Part shown: positions 1 to 8,209 of the stretch, piece after piece
How the letters are laid out: the number at the start of each line of letters is the position of its first letter
Position numbering within the stretch: the stretch's first letter is position 1
Origin: CAWINH01 sp963837425
GTDB taxonomy: Bacteria; Chloroflexota; Limnocylindria; QHBO01
Reading direction: 5' to 3'
Length of the DNA: 64,000 bases
Assembly (NCBI GenBank): GCA_963837425.1
Contig: CAWINH010000012.1
Location: 62,001-126,000 of the forward strand
Program-made: the position numbers and the translations under genes
Notes under the pieces: model-generated
Database searches by the model: none
Told to the model about the DNA's origin: nothing
Seen by the model: only the letters and a program-made list of their open reading frames with translations

Positions 1-182
1 TCCACGCTCCGCTCCACGACGACCGCAGACCCGGCTCCGCCCGAGAGGCGGGCGCCGAACCAGCGCGCCAGCCGCTCGGCACGGCCGTCGTCGGGGAGGG
101 CTTCCGGGGACGGCCGCGGCGCACCCCCGAGTGACGCACGCGGGCGATGGATCTCGGCGAGCCGCTCGGCGACGCTTCGCAT
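1..182 (-). CDS. RNase H-like protein (YprB type), N-terminal fragment
   Basis: An open frame runs off the left edge on the minus strand, starting at ATG 182, 5 nt after the helicase stop. Only about 60 codons are present; the peptide begins MRSVAERLAEIH and is rich in Arg, Ala and Gly with a VVVE segment. In many bacteria the DUF1998 helicase (YprA type) is followed directly by a ribonuclease H-like protein (YprB type), whose N-terminus often looks like this. The call rests mainly on this neighbour pair and on the short leader; no catalytic residue is inside the window. Confidence 0.5.
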   Translation of the reverse strand, partial: MRSVAERLAEIHRPRASLGGAPRPSPEALPDDGRAERLARWFGARLSGGAGSAVVVERSV

Positions 183-187
183 GCCGG

Positions 188-2470
188 TCAGGCCATTGCC
201 CGCAGCAGCTCGATCACGGTCGCCTTGCCCCGGGGGCCGACCTCGACCGGCGGGCCGACGCAGCCGGGGCAGCCGTCCGCGCAGCCGCAGGAGCTCACCG
301 CGTCGCGGCAGCCCTCGATGAGGTCGCGAGTGAGGGTGTGGAGGCGCTCCGTCAGTCCGACGCCGCCGGGGACCGCATCGTAGAGATAGAGCGTGGGCCG
401 TCCGGTGAACGGGGCCTGGACCTGGGCCAGCACCCCGATGTCGCGAGGATCGGACATCAGCAGCAGGGCAGCCGTCGTGCGCGCAATCCGCGCCAACCCG
501 ATCAGCGCCCCGTCGAGCGTGTCGCGGTCGTACCGGTTCACGAGCTCGGCGGGCGGCACGAGCCAGCACGCGTGGGTGTGCATCTCCTGCTCGGGGATGG
601 AGATCGACCCATACCCCACGTTCTCGTGGGTGTGGTACTTGATCTTCTTGAACATCGTCACCTTCCAGGCGACCATCACCTCGCCGCGCTGGCGCTTGCC
701 GGCGGGGCCATCGTCGGCCTCGTCGAGGACCTCGAGCACCTTGAGCGTGACGCCAAGGTCGGCATCGGTGTAGTAGTCGACGTCCGTGCGCGTGACGTAC
801 GCCTTGCGCTCGGCCCAGTCCAGGCGGTCGACGTGGTGCTGGATGCCCTGGTGGATGTAGATCGCCTTCTCGTGGACGAGGAGCGGCGCTGCGAAGAGGT
901 CAACCTCGCCGAGGACCCGGTGCCGATCGCCGGTCGTGTCGATGATGACGACGTTCTCGGGCGAGCCGGACCGCAGGCTGAAGGCACTCGCCGGGAAGTT
1001 CTCGTGGCTCCAGTAGTAGCGATCGTCATCCGCGCGCCGCACGAAGCCGTCTTCCTCGAGGACGTCGAGGAGGGCGGGCGTCTCCGCGATACCGAAGGTC
1101 TCGTCTGCCGGCACCGGCAGCTCGAAGCTCGACGCCCGCAGGTGGTTCAACAGGACGTGGAGGTTGTCGGGGTTCACGAGGCCGTGCTCGGGTGACGAGT
1201 CGAACAGGTATTCCGGATGGTGCGCGAGGAACTGGTCGATGGGCGCCGAGGAGCACACGAGTGCGGCCACGCTGGTGCCGGCCCGCCGGCCGGCGCGCCC
1301 GAGCTGCTGCCAGGTGGATGCGATGGTGCCCGGATACCCGATGCTGATCGCGGCATCCAGGCTGCCGATGTCGATCCCGAGCTCGAGTGCGTTCGTGGCG
1401 ACCACTCCTCGCACGCGTCCGTCCCGCAGGCCGGCCTCGATCTCGCGGCGTTCGTTGGGCAGGTAGCCGCCGCGATAGCCGCGGATCGTGTGCGGGTGGC
1501 CGGGATCGGGCGCGAAGGTCTCGCGCAGGTAGCTGGTGAGAACCTCGACCGCCGTCCGCGTCCTCGCGAACGCGATCGTCTGCACGCCGCCCCCGATCAG
1601 CCGCGCCGCGAGCCGTTGGCCCGTCAACAGCGCCGAGCTGCGGATGCCGAGGTTCTCGTTGGCGACCGGGGGATTGACGAGGAGGATGTGCTTGCGTCCG
1701 CGCGGGGCTCCGCTGTCGTCGATCACCTCGACAGGTGCCTCGAGGATCCGCTCTGCGAGCTCACCCGGATTCGCGATCGTGGCGCTGGCGCAGATGAAGA
1801 TCGGGTCCGATCCGTAGTGCCGGCAGATCCGTCGCAGTCGCCGGATGACGTTGGCGACATGGCTTCCGAACAGGCCGCGGTAGGTGTGCAGCTCGTCGAT
1901 GACGACGAACTGCAGGTTCTCGAAGAGCTTGAACCACTTCGTGTGGTGGGGAAGGATGGCCGCGTGGAGCATGTCGGGATTCGTGATGGCGACCTGCCCG
2001 GCGGAGCGGATGACGCTCCGGATGTTGGCCGGCGTGTCGCCGTCATAGGTGTGGGTCTTCAGGGCGATGCGCCCCGCATCGGCGAGCGCCCGGAGCTCGA
2101 CGAGCTGATCCGCCGCCAGCGCCTTGGTGGGAAACAGGTAGAGCGCTCGCGCGGCCGCATCGGCTGCGACGGCGTTGAGGACCGGGAGGTTGTAGCAGAG
2201 CGTCTTGCCGGAGGCGGTCGGGGTGACGACCATGAAGTTGCGGCGCGCCTCAGCGGCCTCGAAGGCCGCCGCCTGGTGCGTGTAGAGCGCGTCGATGCCC
2301 CGAGCGGCGAGCGATCGGCGAATCCGCTCATCCACGGAGGTTGGCCATGGTGCGTAGCGCGGGGGCTGCGGCTCCGCGACCCGGTGGGCGGCGAGCAGCG
2401 GGGCGAGGTCGGGATCCGCGACGAGGGCCTCGATGGCGGCCTCAATCGAGGCTGGTCGTTCGAGAAGCAT
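188..2470 (-). CDS. DEAD/DEAH-box helicase with C-terminal DUF1998 (YprA/MrfA type)
   Basis: Superfamily 2 ATP-dependent helicase of 760 residues. Motif I PTASGKT lies at about residues 84-90, motif II is DELH at about 190, motif III is SAT in CASATI, and motif VI lies in QQLGRAGRRAG. The C-terminal DUF1998 region ends with a CxCxxxCxxC cluster (CGCADGCPGC), a likely metal site. In Bacillus the relative MrfA works in mitomycin-type DNA lesion repair together with the nuclease MrfB (YprB), matching the next gene here. The frame is open up to 2551, but ATG 2470 is chosen because GGAGGG sits 4 nt upstream. It is probably co-transcribed with the RNase H-like gene after it. Confidence 0.9.
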   Translation of the reverse strand: MLLERPASIEAAIEALVADPDLAPLLAAHRVAEPQPPRYAPWPTSVDERIRRSLAARGIDALYTHQAAAFEAAEARRNFMVVTPTASGKTLCYNLPVLNAVAADAAARALYLFPTKALAADQLVELRALADAGRIALKTHTYDGDTPANIRSVIRSAGQVAITNPDMLHAAILPHHTKWFKLFENLQFVVIDELHTYRGLFGSHVANVIRRLRRICRHYGSDPIFICASATIANPGELAERILEAPVEVIDDSGAPRGRKHILLVNPPVANENLGIRSSALLTGQRLAARLIGGGVQTIAFARTRTAVEVLTSYLRETFAPDPGHPHTIRGYRGGYLPNERREIEAGLRDGRVRGVVATNALELGIDIGSLDAAISIGYPGTIASTWQQLGRAGRRAGTSVAALVCSSAPIDQFLAHHPEYLFDSSPEHGLVNPDNLHVLLNHLRASSFELPVPADETFGIAETPALLDVLEEDGFVRRADDDRYYWSHENFPASAFSLRSGSPENVVIIDTTGDRHRVLGEVDLFAAPLLVHEKAIYIHQGIQHHVDRLDWAERKAYVTRTDVDYYTDADLGVTLKVLEVLDEADDGPAGKRQRGEVMVAWKVTMFKKIKYHTHENVGYGSISIPEQEMHTHACWLVPPAELVNRYDRDTLDGALIGLARIARTTAALLLMSDPRDIGVLAQVQAPFTGRPTLYLYDAVPGGVGLTERLHTLTRDLIEGCRDAVSSCGCADGCPGCVGPPVEVGPRGKATVIELLRAMA

Positions 2471-2582
2471 GTGACCCTCCGGTCCGGCGCGAGGTATGAA
2501 ACAGAACATCTGTTCGAGTGAGGCTATCACGAGTGTGGATAACCTGCGCACGTTTTGGTTGCGCTGTGGAAAAGTCGCTCGC

Positions 2583-2588
2583 TAGACT
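2583..2588 (+). promoter_or_regulatory. -10 box TAGACT for ftsB-like gene
   Basis: TAGACT ends 9 nt before ATG 2598. A weak -35 candidate TTGCGC (2559-2564) lies 18 nt upstream. There is no Shine-Dalgarno sequence, so the mRNA probably starts at or next to the AUG. Confidence 0.5.
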
Positions 2589-2597
2589 GCCCTGCGG

Positions 2598-3020
2598 ATG
2601 ACTGGCGTCGATTTGTCTGCCCCGCCTCCGCCGAAGCCGCGGCGAGTCGCGCTGCCGGGCGCCAGGTTCGGCCTGGCCTGGCTCGTGGTCATCGTGCTGG
2701 TCGGGGGGTTCGTGGCGATCCAGGTTGGGCGCCAGGTGTACGCGAGCTGGTCGATCGGTCAGCAGGCCAACGCCGTTCGCTCCCAGATCTCGCAGCTGGA
2801 GGCGGAGAACGCGGCGCTCCAGCGTCAGCTCACCTACCTGCGATCCGACGCCTACATCTCCGCTCAGGCGCGGAAGCTGCTCAATCTCGGCGAGCCGGGC
2901 GAGCATGTCCTGATCATCCCGCCCGGATCGGAGGTCGCACCGCCCGCCGCGGCGCAGCCGGAGGTGCCACCCCCGCCACCCCTGCTCGAGCAGTGGCTGA
3001 ACCTCTTCCTGGGGTCCTGA
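2598..3020 (+). CDS. FtsB/DivIC-like septum formation initiator
   Basis: Small single-pass membrane protein of 140 residues. A short cytoplasmic Pro/Arg-rich head is followed by one transmembrane helix (about 22-44), a coiled coil (LEAENAALQRQL, about 66-78) and the ARKLLNLGEPGE segment that is typical of FtsB/DivIC proteins near the coiled-coil end. The tail is Pro-rich and ends in an amphipathic stretch. FtsB-type proteins bridge early and late divisome proteins with FtsL and FtsQ. It is divergent from the helicase gene, with 127 bp between the two starts, and is predicted to be transcribed as a leaderless mRNA. Confidence 0.85.
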   Translation: MTGVDLSAPPPPKPRRVALPGARFGLAWLVVIVLVGGFVAIQVGRQVYASWSIGQQANAVRSQISQLEAENAALQRQLTYLRSDAYISAQARKLLNLGEPGEHVLIIPPGSEVAPPAAAQPEVPPPPPLLEQWLNLFLGS

Positions 3021-3094
3021 CCGCCGGTCCTGGTTGCCGCGCATGCAGGACCGATATCGGCGTCTCGTGACAGGTTGCGTGTCGCTTTTGGCCG

Positions 3095-3793
3095 ATGCCG
3101 CCCGCGGGTGAGCGCGATCTCGCGGGCCGGATCGTCCACGAGGACGAGCGGCTCATCGCCCTCGACAAGCCGTCGGGGATGCCCGCGGTGCGGGATGGAT
3201 CGGCGGGTGAGGACCGGTCATTGCACGCGTGGGTATCGGCCTACCTGGGGCTGCCGGCACTGGTTGTGCATCGGCTCGACCTGGGCACCAGCGGGCTCAT
3301 CGTCTTCGCGAAGGACCGGGAGACGCACCGCCGGCTCTCCGTCGCATTCGAGGAGCGCGCGGTGCGCAAGACCTACCTGGCACTCGTGCTCGGAAGCCTG
3401 GAGGCGGCGTCGGGGGAGATCGACCTGCGGCTGCGCACCTTCGGCTCAGGCCGCGTGGCGGCCGACCCGCGCGGGAAGCCGGCGAGCACCGCGTACCGGG
3501 TGCGCGAACGCCTGCTGGCCGCCGATCTCGTGGAGGCCATCCCGGCGACCGGTCGCCACCACCAGGTCAGGGCGCATCTCTATGCGATCGGCCATCCGAT
3601 TCTCGGCGATCCGCTGTATGGCAGCCCGCGCCCGGTTGGCGGCGCGGAGCGTCTGATGCTCCACGCCGTCGAGCTGATGCTGCCGGCCACCGACCCCTCC
3701 GAAGGCGCGCTGAGTCTGTTCGCGGCCCCGGGCGCGGACTTCGACGCCGTCGTCCGTCGGCATCGGGCCACCGCAGGAGGCCTGGACTCATAG
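3095..3793 (+). CDS. RluA-family RNA pseudouridine synthase
   Basis: A 232-residue enzyme that converts uridine to pseudouridine in rRNA or tRNA. The RluA signature HRLDLGTSGL is present at about residues 59-68, so the catalytic aspartate is Asp62. Further conserved blocks are ALDKPSGMP near the N-terminus and GRHHQVRAHL, then ILGDPLYG. No N-terminal S4 domain is seen, so it belongs to the short RluA/RluC/RluD-like group without S4; the exact RNA target cannot be read from sequence. It lies 74 nt after the FtsB-like gene, and no clear Shine-Dalgarno sequence precedes ATG 3095. Confidence 0.88.
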   Translation: MPPAGERDLAGRIVHEDERLIALDKPSGMPAVRDGSAGEDRSLHAWVSAYLGLPALVVHRLDLGTSGLIVFAKDRETHRRLSVAFEERAVRKTYLALVLGSLEAASGEIDLRLRTFGSGRVAADPRGKPASTAYRVRERLLAADLVEAIPATGRHHQVRAHLYAIGHPILGDPLYGSPRPVGGAERLMLHAVELMLPATDPSEGALSLFAAPGADFDAVVRRHRATAGGLDS

Positions 3794-3820
3794 CCCCACC
3801 GCCGTATTGGAATATGGCCA

Positions 3821-3841
3821 CCCCGGGCATCCGACCCGGGG
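3821..3841 (+). terminator. possible terminator hairpin after the rluA-like gene
   Basis: CCCCGGG (3821-3827) and CCCGGGG (3835-3841) form a 7-bp stem with a 7-nt loop, 28 nt after the stop codon. No T tract follows, so function as an intrinsic terminator is uncertain. Confidence 0.3.
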
Positions 3842-3991
3842 ATGCGGTCCGGAGGGCACTTGGCGCAGCGAGGGCTGCAGACGACCATCAGCGCGAAGAT
3901 ATCGAAGCCGGTGGATCGCCAGCCGCCTCGGTGCGGAGCTGTGACCCGCGGGAGTTCCCTGGCGGCCCGGAGATGTCGACGGAGGCGCAGC

Positions 3992-4174
3992 ATGGCACTC
4001 CAGCACCTGATGCACGAACAGCGATCCATCACCCCGTCCAACCTCGTGCGGGCCTTTCTCACGGTCATGGGGGTGATCGTGTTGCTCATCGCCCTGAACG
4101 CCGTGTTCGGGTCTCACGGCCTGATTCCGACCTACCAGATCACGAGCGATCCGGCCTGGCCGCTGCCGTTCTGA
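3992..4174 (+). CDS. small single-pass membrane protein, unknown function
   Basis: A 60-residue protein. The frame is open from 3842, but ATG 3992 has GGAGG 6 nt upstream and gives a sensible product: a 25-residue cytoplasmic-looking head with several charged residues, one strong transmembrane helix (FLTVMGVIVLLIALNAVF) and a short tail ending PAWPLPF. I do not recognise a family. The gene stands alone between the RluA-like gene and the broken phosphoesterase. The unpromising Arg-rich stretch upstream of 3992 in the same frame is unlikely to be translated. Confidence 0.6.
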   Translation: MALQHLMHEQRSITPSNLVRAFLTVMGVIVLLIALNAVFGSHGLIPTYQITSDPAWPLPF

Positions 4175-4330
4175 CCGGGCGCCCGCCGGGGGTGGCCCGG
4201 CCATCGTGAGGCCGATTCCGCCGCTCGGGATCGGCCTTCCTCGTGCAGGCGAGAAACCGGGTACCCTGTCGGGGCACATCCCGCCCAGCGGTTTCGCGGT
4301 TGCCCGCTCAGCCGCCCGCCCATCACGAGG

Positions 4331-5481
4331 ATGACCGGCGTGACACGACGAACGCAGCTGCTGGCAGCGGGCACCTTGCTCGGAATCATCGCGGTGGCGA
4401 CGATCTGGGGCCTCACGCTGGGCAGAGGGCCCCAGGCTTCCGCCACCGGATCCGGCTCGGCGAGTTCGACGCCGATGCAGCAGTCAGTCCCAGGCTCGGC
4501 GGCGGCGACCTCGACGCCTACCCCGGCGTTGACCTCAACCCCGACGCTCAGTCCCTCCCCGGGCGAAAGCCCAACTGCGACGGAGGCCCCCACGCCGAAG
4601 CCCACGCCCGCCCCGACGCCGAAGCCGACAGTCCGCCCCGACGCCAAAGCCGACGCCCGCCCCGACGCCGACGCCGAAGCCGGTGACCGGGGTCCCGGCC
4701 TTCAGCCACATCTACCTGATCGTCATGGAGAACACCGACTACGGCTCCATCGTCAACAACGCGCAATGCGCCGTACCTGAACAGCCTCATCAAGCAGTAC
4801 GGGCTGGCGACGAATTACCACGCGATCACCAGTCCGTCGCTGCCGAACTACCTCGCGCTCTTCTCGGGCTCGACGCAGGGAGTGAACGGACGACGGACGG
4901 TACAACCTGTCCGGGAAGAACCTCGTCGACCAGCTCGAGGCGAAGGGCAAGACCTGGCGCGTCTTCGCCCAGAACCTGCCGGTCGGCTCAGGCTGCTTCA
5001 CCGATGACAGCGCGTCGGGTGGCCCCGACGGGAAGGGCGATTACGTGCGCCGTCACGAGCCGGCGATCAGCTTCACGGACATCTCGGGGAACTCGACCCG
5101 GTGCGCGAAGATCACCGACTTCAGCCACTTCAGCGCGGCGGCCGCCGACTTCGAGCTGATCATCCCCAACCTGTGCAACGACATGCACGACTGCTCGGTG
5201 CAAGACGGGCGACACGTTCCTGAAGTCAGTTCGTGCCGAAAACATCACGAACAGCGCTGGCATTCAAGAGCAACAGCGTCCTGTTCATCACCTGGGACGA
5301 GCCGAGTGGCGGGAACCATGTCGCAACCCTCGTCATCAGCCCCCTCGTCGCGGCCGGTACCAAATCGGGTGTCAGCCACAACCACTATTCGCTGCTGCGC
5401 ACCATCGAAAACGCGTGGGGCCTGCAGTGCTTGAAGAGCGATTGCTCGGCGAACGATCTCCGCGAGTTCTTCGGCCCGTAG
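4331..5481 (+). pseudogene. secreted phosphoesterase (acid phosphatase-like, PF04185 type), multiply frameshifted
   Basis: The product can be rebuilt only by changing frame at least five times (near 4630, 4770, 4890, 5202 and 5250). It starts with a membrane or signal segment (LLAAGTLLGIIAVATIWGL), then a long Thr/Pro linker, then the phosphoesterase core: IYLIVMENTDYG, ITSPSLPNYLALFSGST, ELIIPNLCNDMHD, LFITWDE, NHYSLLRTIENAWG. These blocks match the bacterial phosphoesterase family related to phospholipase C and acid phosphatases. The first shift lies in the repetitive PT-linker DNA. The stops between blocks make the gene non-functional as sequenced. It borders the tRNA fragment at 5538, so real decay at an island edge is possible, but sequence error cannot be excluded. 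Confidence 0.75.
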
Positions 5482-5537
5482 CCAGCCCCCGACTTTCTCA
5501 CGAGCGATCGATCCGCTATAACTGGGTGCGAATCGGC

Positions 5538-5577
5538 GGCGGAGTAGCTCAGTGGTAGAGCAGGGGACTCATAAGCC
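5538..5577 (+). pseudogene. truncated tRNA(CAU) gene, 5' half
   Basis: Forty bases identical to the 5' half of the tRNA at 11041, covering the acceptor 5' strand, D arm and anticodon loop with CAT. After ATAAGCC the sequence diverges, and no T arm or acceptor 3' strand follows. It cannot form a tRNA. A TATAAC element (5517-5522) upstream may be the old tRNA promoter. Confidence 0.8.
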
Positions 5578-5617
5578 TCCGGATCGATCCGCTGTGCTTC
5601 CGAGCGTCGAAAAGTCT

Positions 5618-5673
5618 GAGCACGAATCTGCTCACTTATGTGCTCTATGGCCGACTTCCCCAAGAGCACATAA
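5618..5673. repeat. GAGCAC repeats with a perfect 10-bp inverted repeat
   Basis: TTATGTGCTC (5636-5645) and GAGCACATAA (5664-5673) are perfect inverted copies with an 18-nt spacer. A third GAGCAC lies at 5618-5623. The arrangement 60-100 nt inside the tRNA fragment resembles arm-type binding sites of an integrase or a small operator; function is not shown. Confidence 0.6.
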
Positions 5674-6003
5674 CTCCGGTTCAGCACATGCTTAACACGG
5701 CCGTTTGCAGGGATACGCGTTCGCCGTCAGATCGCAGCCTCGTGCGAGGACCTCGAATCCCAGGAAGACTTGGGGGCAATCCCTCCCGCTCGAGCTAGCC
5801 CGTCGGCGAAGAACCGAGGCGCGGGGATGCGGTCCGCTTCGCCGGAGGCGCAGCGCCTCAGGACCCCCACCATTGGAACGTCCTTCGTTGCGCAGGGATG
5901 AGGCGGCCTCAATGGCTGGGACACGACGGATCTGCGGCCCCGCCGGCCACATTCTGCAGAGCCGGATGACCCACAGGAAGAGGACTTCCGGCAGTATCGA
6001 CGC

Positions 6004-6039
6004 CTCAGTGGCGGCTGAGATAGTCAGCTATGGCTGAGA
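6004..6039 (+). promoter_or_regulatory. candidate ArsR-type operator before the cassette operon
   Basis: A cluster of symmetry elements: CTCAG (6004-6008) inverted as CTGAG (6015-6019), ATAG-TCAG-CTAT (6020-6031), and two direct copies of GGCTGAGA (6013-6020, 6032-6039) set 19 nt apart. It lies 31 nt before the first ATG of an operon that encodes an ArsR repressor, as expected for autoregulation. No footprint consensus was matched exactly. Confidence 0.35.
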
Positions 6040-6070
6040 CATCTCGCCATTACTTCGAGGAGTCGTCCCG

Positions 6071-6280
6071 ATGAACTGCCACGAATGCGCCCGCGACGGC
6101 ATCGAGCAGACGGCCACCGCCGAATGCCGCTTCTGCCACGTCGGCCTCTGCAAGACCCACCTCGTGGCGTCCTACCAGAGCGCCGTCTTCCCGCAGTACG
6201 CCTGCGATCACCATCCGGAGCGACCCTTCGCCGCATCGCCGGCGCGCCCGGTCCGTCATCTGGCGGCGGTTGGCCAGTGA
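6071..6280 (+). CDS. small Cys/His-rich zinc-finger protein (DUF2180-like)
   Basis: A 69-residue protein that starts MNCHECARDG and carries a second CRFCHVGLCKTH knuckle and a late CDHH, giving enough Cys/His for one or two zinc sites. The layout resembles DUF2180 proteins, small zinc-finger proteins often found in archaea. AGGAG lies 8 nt before ATG 6071. It is the first gene of the accessory operon; its last four bases (GTGA) overlap the GTG start of the next gene, so the two are translationally coupled. It may act as a metal or metalloid sensor or carrier, but nothing in the sequence proves this. Confidence 0.65.
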   Translation: MNCHECARDGIEQTATAECRFCHVGLCKTHLVASYQSAVFPQYACDHHPERPFAASPARPVRHLAAVGQ

Positions 6281-7359
6281 AGTCGCTCCTGGCACGGCTG
6301 GAGGATTTCCGCCTCCTGCCGTTCTTCGTCGTCGTCAGCATGGCGATCGGGATCGGCATCGGGAACGCGCTCGCCATCTCGGACTTCGCGCTGACGCCGC
6401 CGATCGACGCCATCAAGGCCATCGCGGGCGGCTCGTTCGAGCTGAGCGTGCCGAACCTCATCAGCCTGGGCGTGCCGCTGGGCCTGTTCGCGATGATGTA
6501 TCCGGCAATGACCAACGTTCGCCTCGGCGAGGTCGGTGCTGCGTTCCGTTCGCCACGGCAGCTGGCGGTGGTGCTGCTCTTCAACTACGCCATCGCGCCG
6601 TTCCTGATGCTCGGCCTGGCCAACCTGTTCGTCGCCGACCCGGAGCTCCACACCGGCCTGGTCCTGTACGGGCTGGCGCCCTGCATCGCGATGGTCATCA
6701 TCTTCACCTTCCTGGCCAAGGGCAACACGCCCATGGCGCTAGTCTTCGTGGCGCTCAACTCGATCGCCCAGATGCTGCTCATCCCCGTCTACGCCGGGCT
6801 GCTGATCGGGAGCGTGAGCTTCGACGTCTGGATCGTGGCCGAGAGCGTGGTGCTCTACCTTGGCCTGCCGCTGGTGCTGGGCGTTGCCACCCGACTGCTC
6901 GTCGTCAGGCGGCGAGGTGAGGCGGGCATGGACGCCCTCAAGCCGATCCTCAACGGCCTCTCGATCCTGGGCCTGCTGTTCACCCTGATCGTCATGTTCG
7001 CCCTCAAGGGCGACCTCATCCTGGAGCGACCCGGCATCGTGGTGGAGATGGCTATTCCCATGACGCTCTTCTTCGCGGCCATGTTCTTCACCGTCTTCCT
7101 GGTCGGTTGGCGCCTGCGCTTCCGCTACGAGGATGCGGTCGCGGTGGCGTTCAACGCCACCGGGCGTGATTTCGAGATCGCGATCGCGATCGCCATCACC
7201 GCCTTCAGCCCGACCGTGGCCCTCGCAACCGTGGTCGGGCCCCTTATCGAGGTGCCGGTCATGCTCTTCTTCGTCTGGTCGGCCACGCGCCTCGCGCCAC
7301 GCCTCTTCCGGTCCGCGGATGACCGTCCCGCTGCCCGGCTCGCGGAGGTGCGGCCATGA
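6277..7359 (+). CDS. ACR3-like arsenite-type permease, first copy
   Basis: Integral membrane protein of 360 residues with about ten helices, from the ACR3/bile acid-sodium symporter superfamily. The stretch LAPCIAMVIIF followed by LAKGN and VALNSIAQ closely resembles the ACR3 block around the essential cysteine, here Cys136, although the usual Arg before it is Pro. A second ACR3 hallmark is near the C-terminus (ATGRDFEIAIAIAI). ACR3 proteins export As(III) or Sb(III) as proton antiporters. The GTG start at 6277 overlaps the zinc-finger stop, and the stop overlaps the ArsR ATG. The Arg-to-Pro change could mean a different anion or metalloid. Confidence 0.8.
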   Translation: MKSLLARLEDFRLLPFFVVVSMAIGIGIGNALAISDFALTPPIDAIKAIAGGSFELSVPNLISLGVPLGLFAMMYPAMTNVRLGEVGAAFRSPRQLAVVLLFNYAIAPFLMLGLANLFVADPELHTGLVLYGLAPCIAMVIIFTFLAKGNTPMALVFVALNSIAQMLLIPVYAGLLIGSVSFDVWIVAESVVLYLGLPLVLGVATRLLVVRRRGEAGMDALKPILNGLSILGLLFTLIVMFALKGDLILERPGIVVEMAIPMTLFFAAMFFTVFLVGWRLRFRYEDAVAVAFNATGRDFEIAIAIAITAFSPTVALATVVGPLIEVPVMLFFVWSATRLAPRLFRSADDRPAARLAEVRP

Positions 7360-7682
7360 GTGCCCGTCTGCCGACCGTCTGCGTGCCGCGCGAGGGCATC
7401 ACCCGGCCCGATGTTGCCGAGGGCGTGGCCACCGCGGCACTGCTGGCAGACCCGATCCGCGCCGGCATCCTGCGCCTGCTGGCTGACGGCCCGTACTGCG
7501 TTTGCGAGCTGGCCAGCGCGCTCGGGGCGCGCGAGAACAACGTGAGCAACCACCTGGGACGACTGCGCGACGCCGGGTTGGTCAGGGCCAGCCGGCACGC
7601 GATCGATGCCCGCTTTCTCTACTACGAGCGTGACGAAGCCGCGATCGCCAAGGCGCGCGCGGTCGTTCGCGAAATCCTGTGA
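7356..7682 (+). CDS. ArsR/SmtB-family repressor with CVC metalloid motif
   Basis: Winged-helix DNA-binding protein of 108 residues. The recognition helix region NNVSNHLGRLRDAGLV and wing ARFLYYERD are typical. Cys48-Val-Cys50-Glu-Leu matches the CVCDL site of As(III)/Sb(III)-responsive ArsR proteins, but the third cysteine of the E. coli site is Ala here; Cys9 near the N-terminus could complete a three-coordinate site. GGAGG sits 6 nt before ATG 7356, which overlaps the permease stop (ATGA). It most likely represses this operon, perhaps through the symmetric site at 6004-6039, and is released by a thiophilic metalloid or related ligand. Confidence 0.88.
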   Translation: MSARLPTVCVPREGITRPDVAEGVATAALLADPIRAGILRLLADGPYCVCELASALGARENNVSNHLGRLRDAGLVRASRHAIDARFLYYERDEAAIAKARAVVREIL

Positions 7683-8209
7683 AGGCGAGACGTGCTCGTG
7701 AGATGAACGCTCCCCTTCACGTGATCCGTCGCCGACCGCCGCCGCCGCCGGTCTATCTGCTCAACGTGGATGTCGAACGCGGCCACCGCACCCGCGTGCA
7801 CGGGGCGTTGTGGGACGGCGTGCTGAACGCGTCTCCCGACGACGACATCGACGGCCCCAGCCCGGTCGAGGCCCTTCTGGCCGGGGTCGCGGGCTGCTTC
7901 GTCCGCAACCTGCGCTGGCTCGCTGACGGCCGACATGTCGACTGTGCACGAATCCAGCTCCGGCTCGCGGCCGAGCGCGATGACGACCCGCCGGCGCTCA
8001 TCTCGGTCGGGCTCCAGGCAGACATTGAGACGGAGGCCTCGGCCACTCGCGTGGTTGAGGTCGTCGAGCGCGCCCTGCGAACAGGCACGATCACCCGCAC
8101 TGTCGCCCGGGCAACGTCGTTCGAGTTCGCGCTGTGCGTCAACGGCGCTCCGATGCCGGTGGCAGTCCCGGACTGGCACGCTCGTGCGGATGGCTCGGAG
8201 GACGGCTGA
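7679..8209 (+). CDS. OsmC-family protein
   Basis: A 176-residue OsmC-like protein. The central block GPSPVEALLAGVAGCFVRNLRWLA matches the helix that carries the first redox cysteine of OsmC/Ohr proteins; a second candidate cysteine lies in FALCVNG late in the protein. OsmC/Ohr proteins reduce organic peroxides or bind thiol compounds. A start at GTG 7679 overlaps the ArsR stop, in line with the other overlaps of this operon; ATG 7703 is an equally possible start that gives 168 residues. Here it may protect against oxidative or thiol stress linked to the exported compound. Confidence 0.75.
   Translation: MKARRAREMNAPLHVIRRRPPPPPVYLLNVDVERGHRTRVHGALWDGVLNASPDDDIDGPSPVEALLAGVAGCFVRNLRWLADGRHVDCARIQLRLAAERDDDPPALISVGLQADIETEASATRVVEVVERALRTGTITRTVARATSFEFALCVNGAPMPVAVPDWHARADGSEDG

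Larger units (their letters stand above)
5578..6070. other. gene-free stretch at the left island edge
   Basis: About 490 bp with no convincing gene on either strand; the open frames here are short and Arg-rich without recognisable motifs. It holds GAGCAC repeats and a 10-bp inverted repeat (5618-5673) in a patch clearly more AT-rich than the neighbours, and a symmetric element just before the first cassette gene. It may be attachment-site arm DNA or remnants of lost genes. Confidence 0.6.

Noticed and set aside
5385..5687. A minus-strand open frame of 100 codons across the tRNA fragment.
   Set aside because: It crosses the phosphoesterase remnant and the tRNA piece, with no ribosome site or family match.
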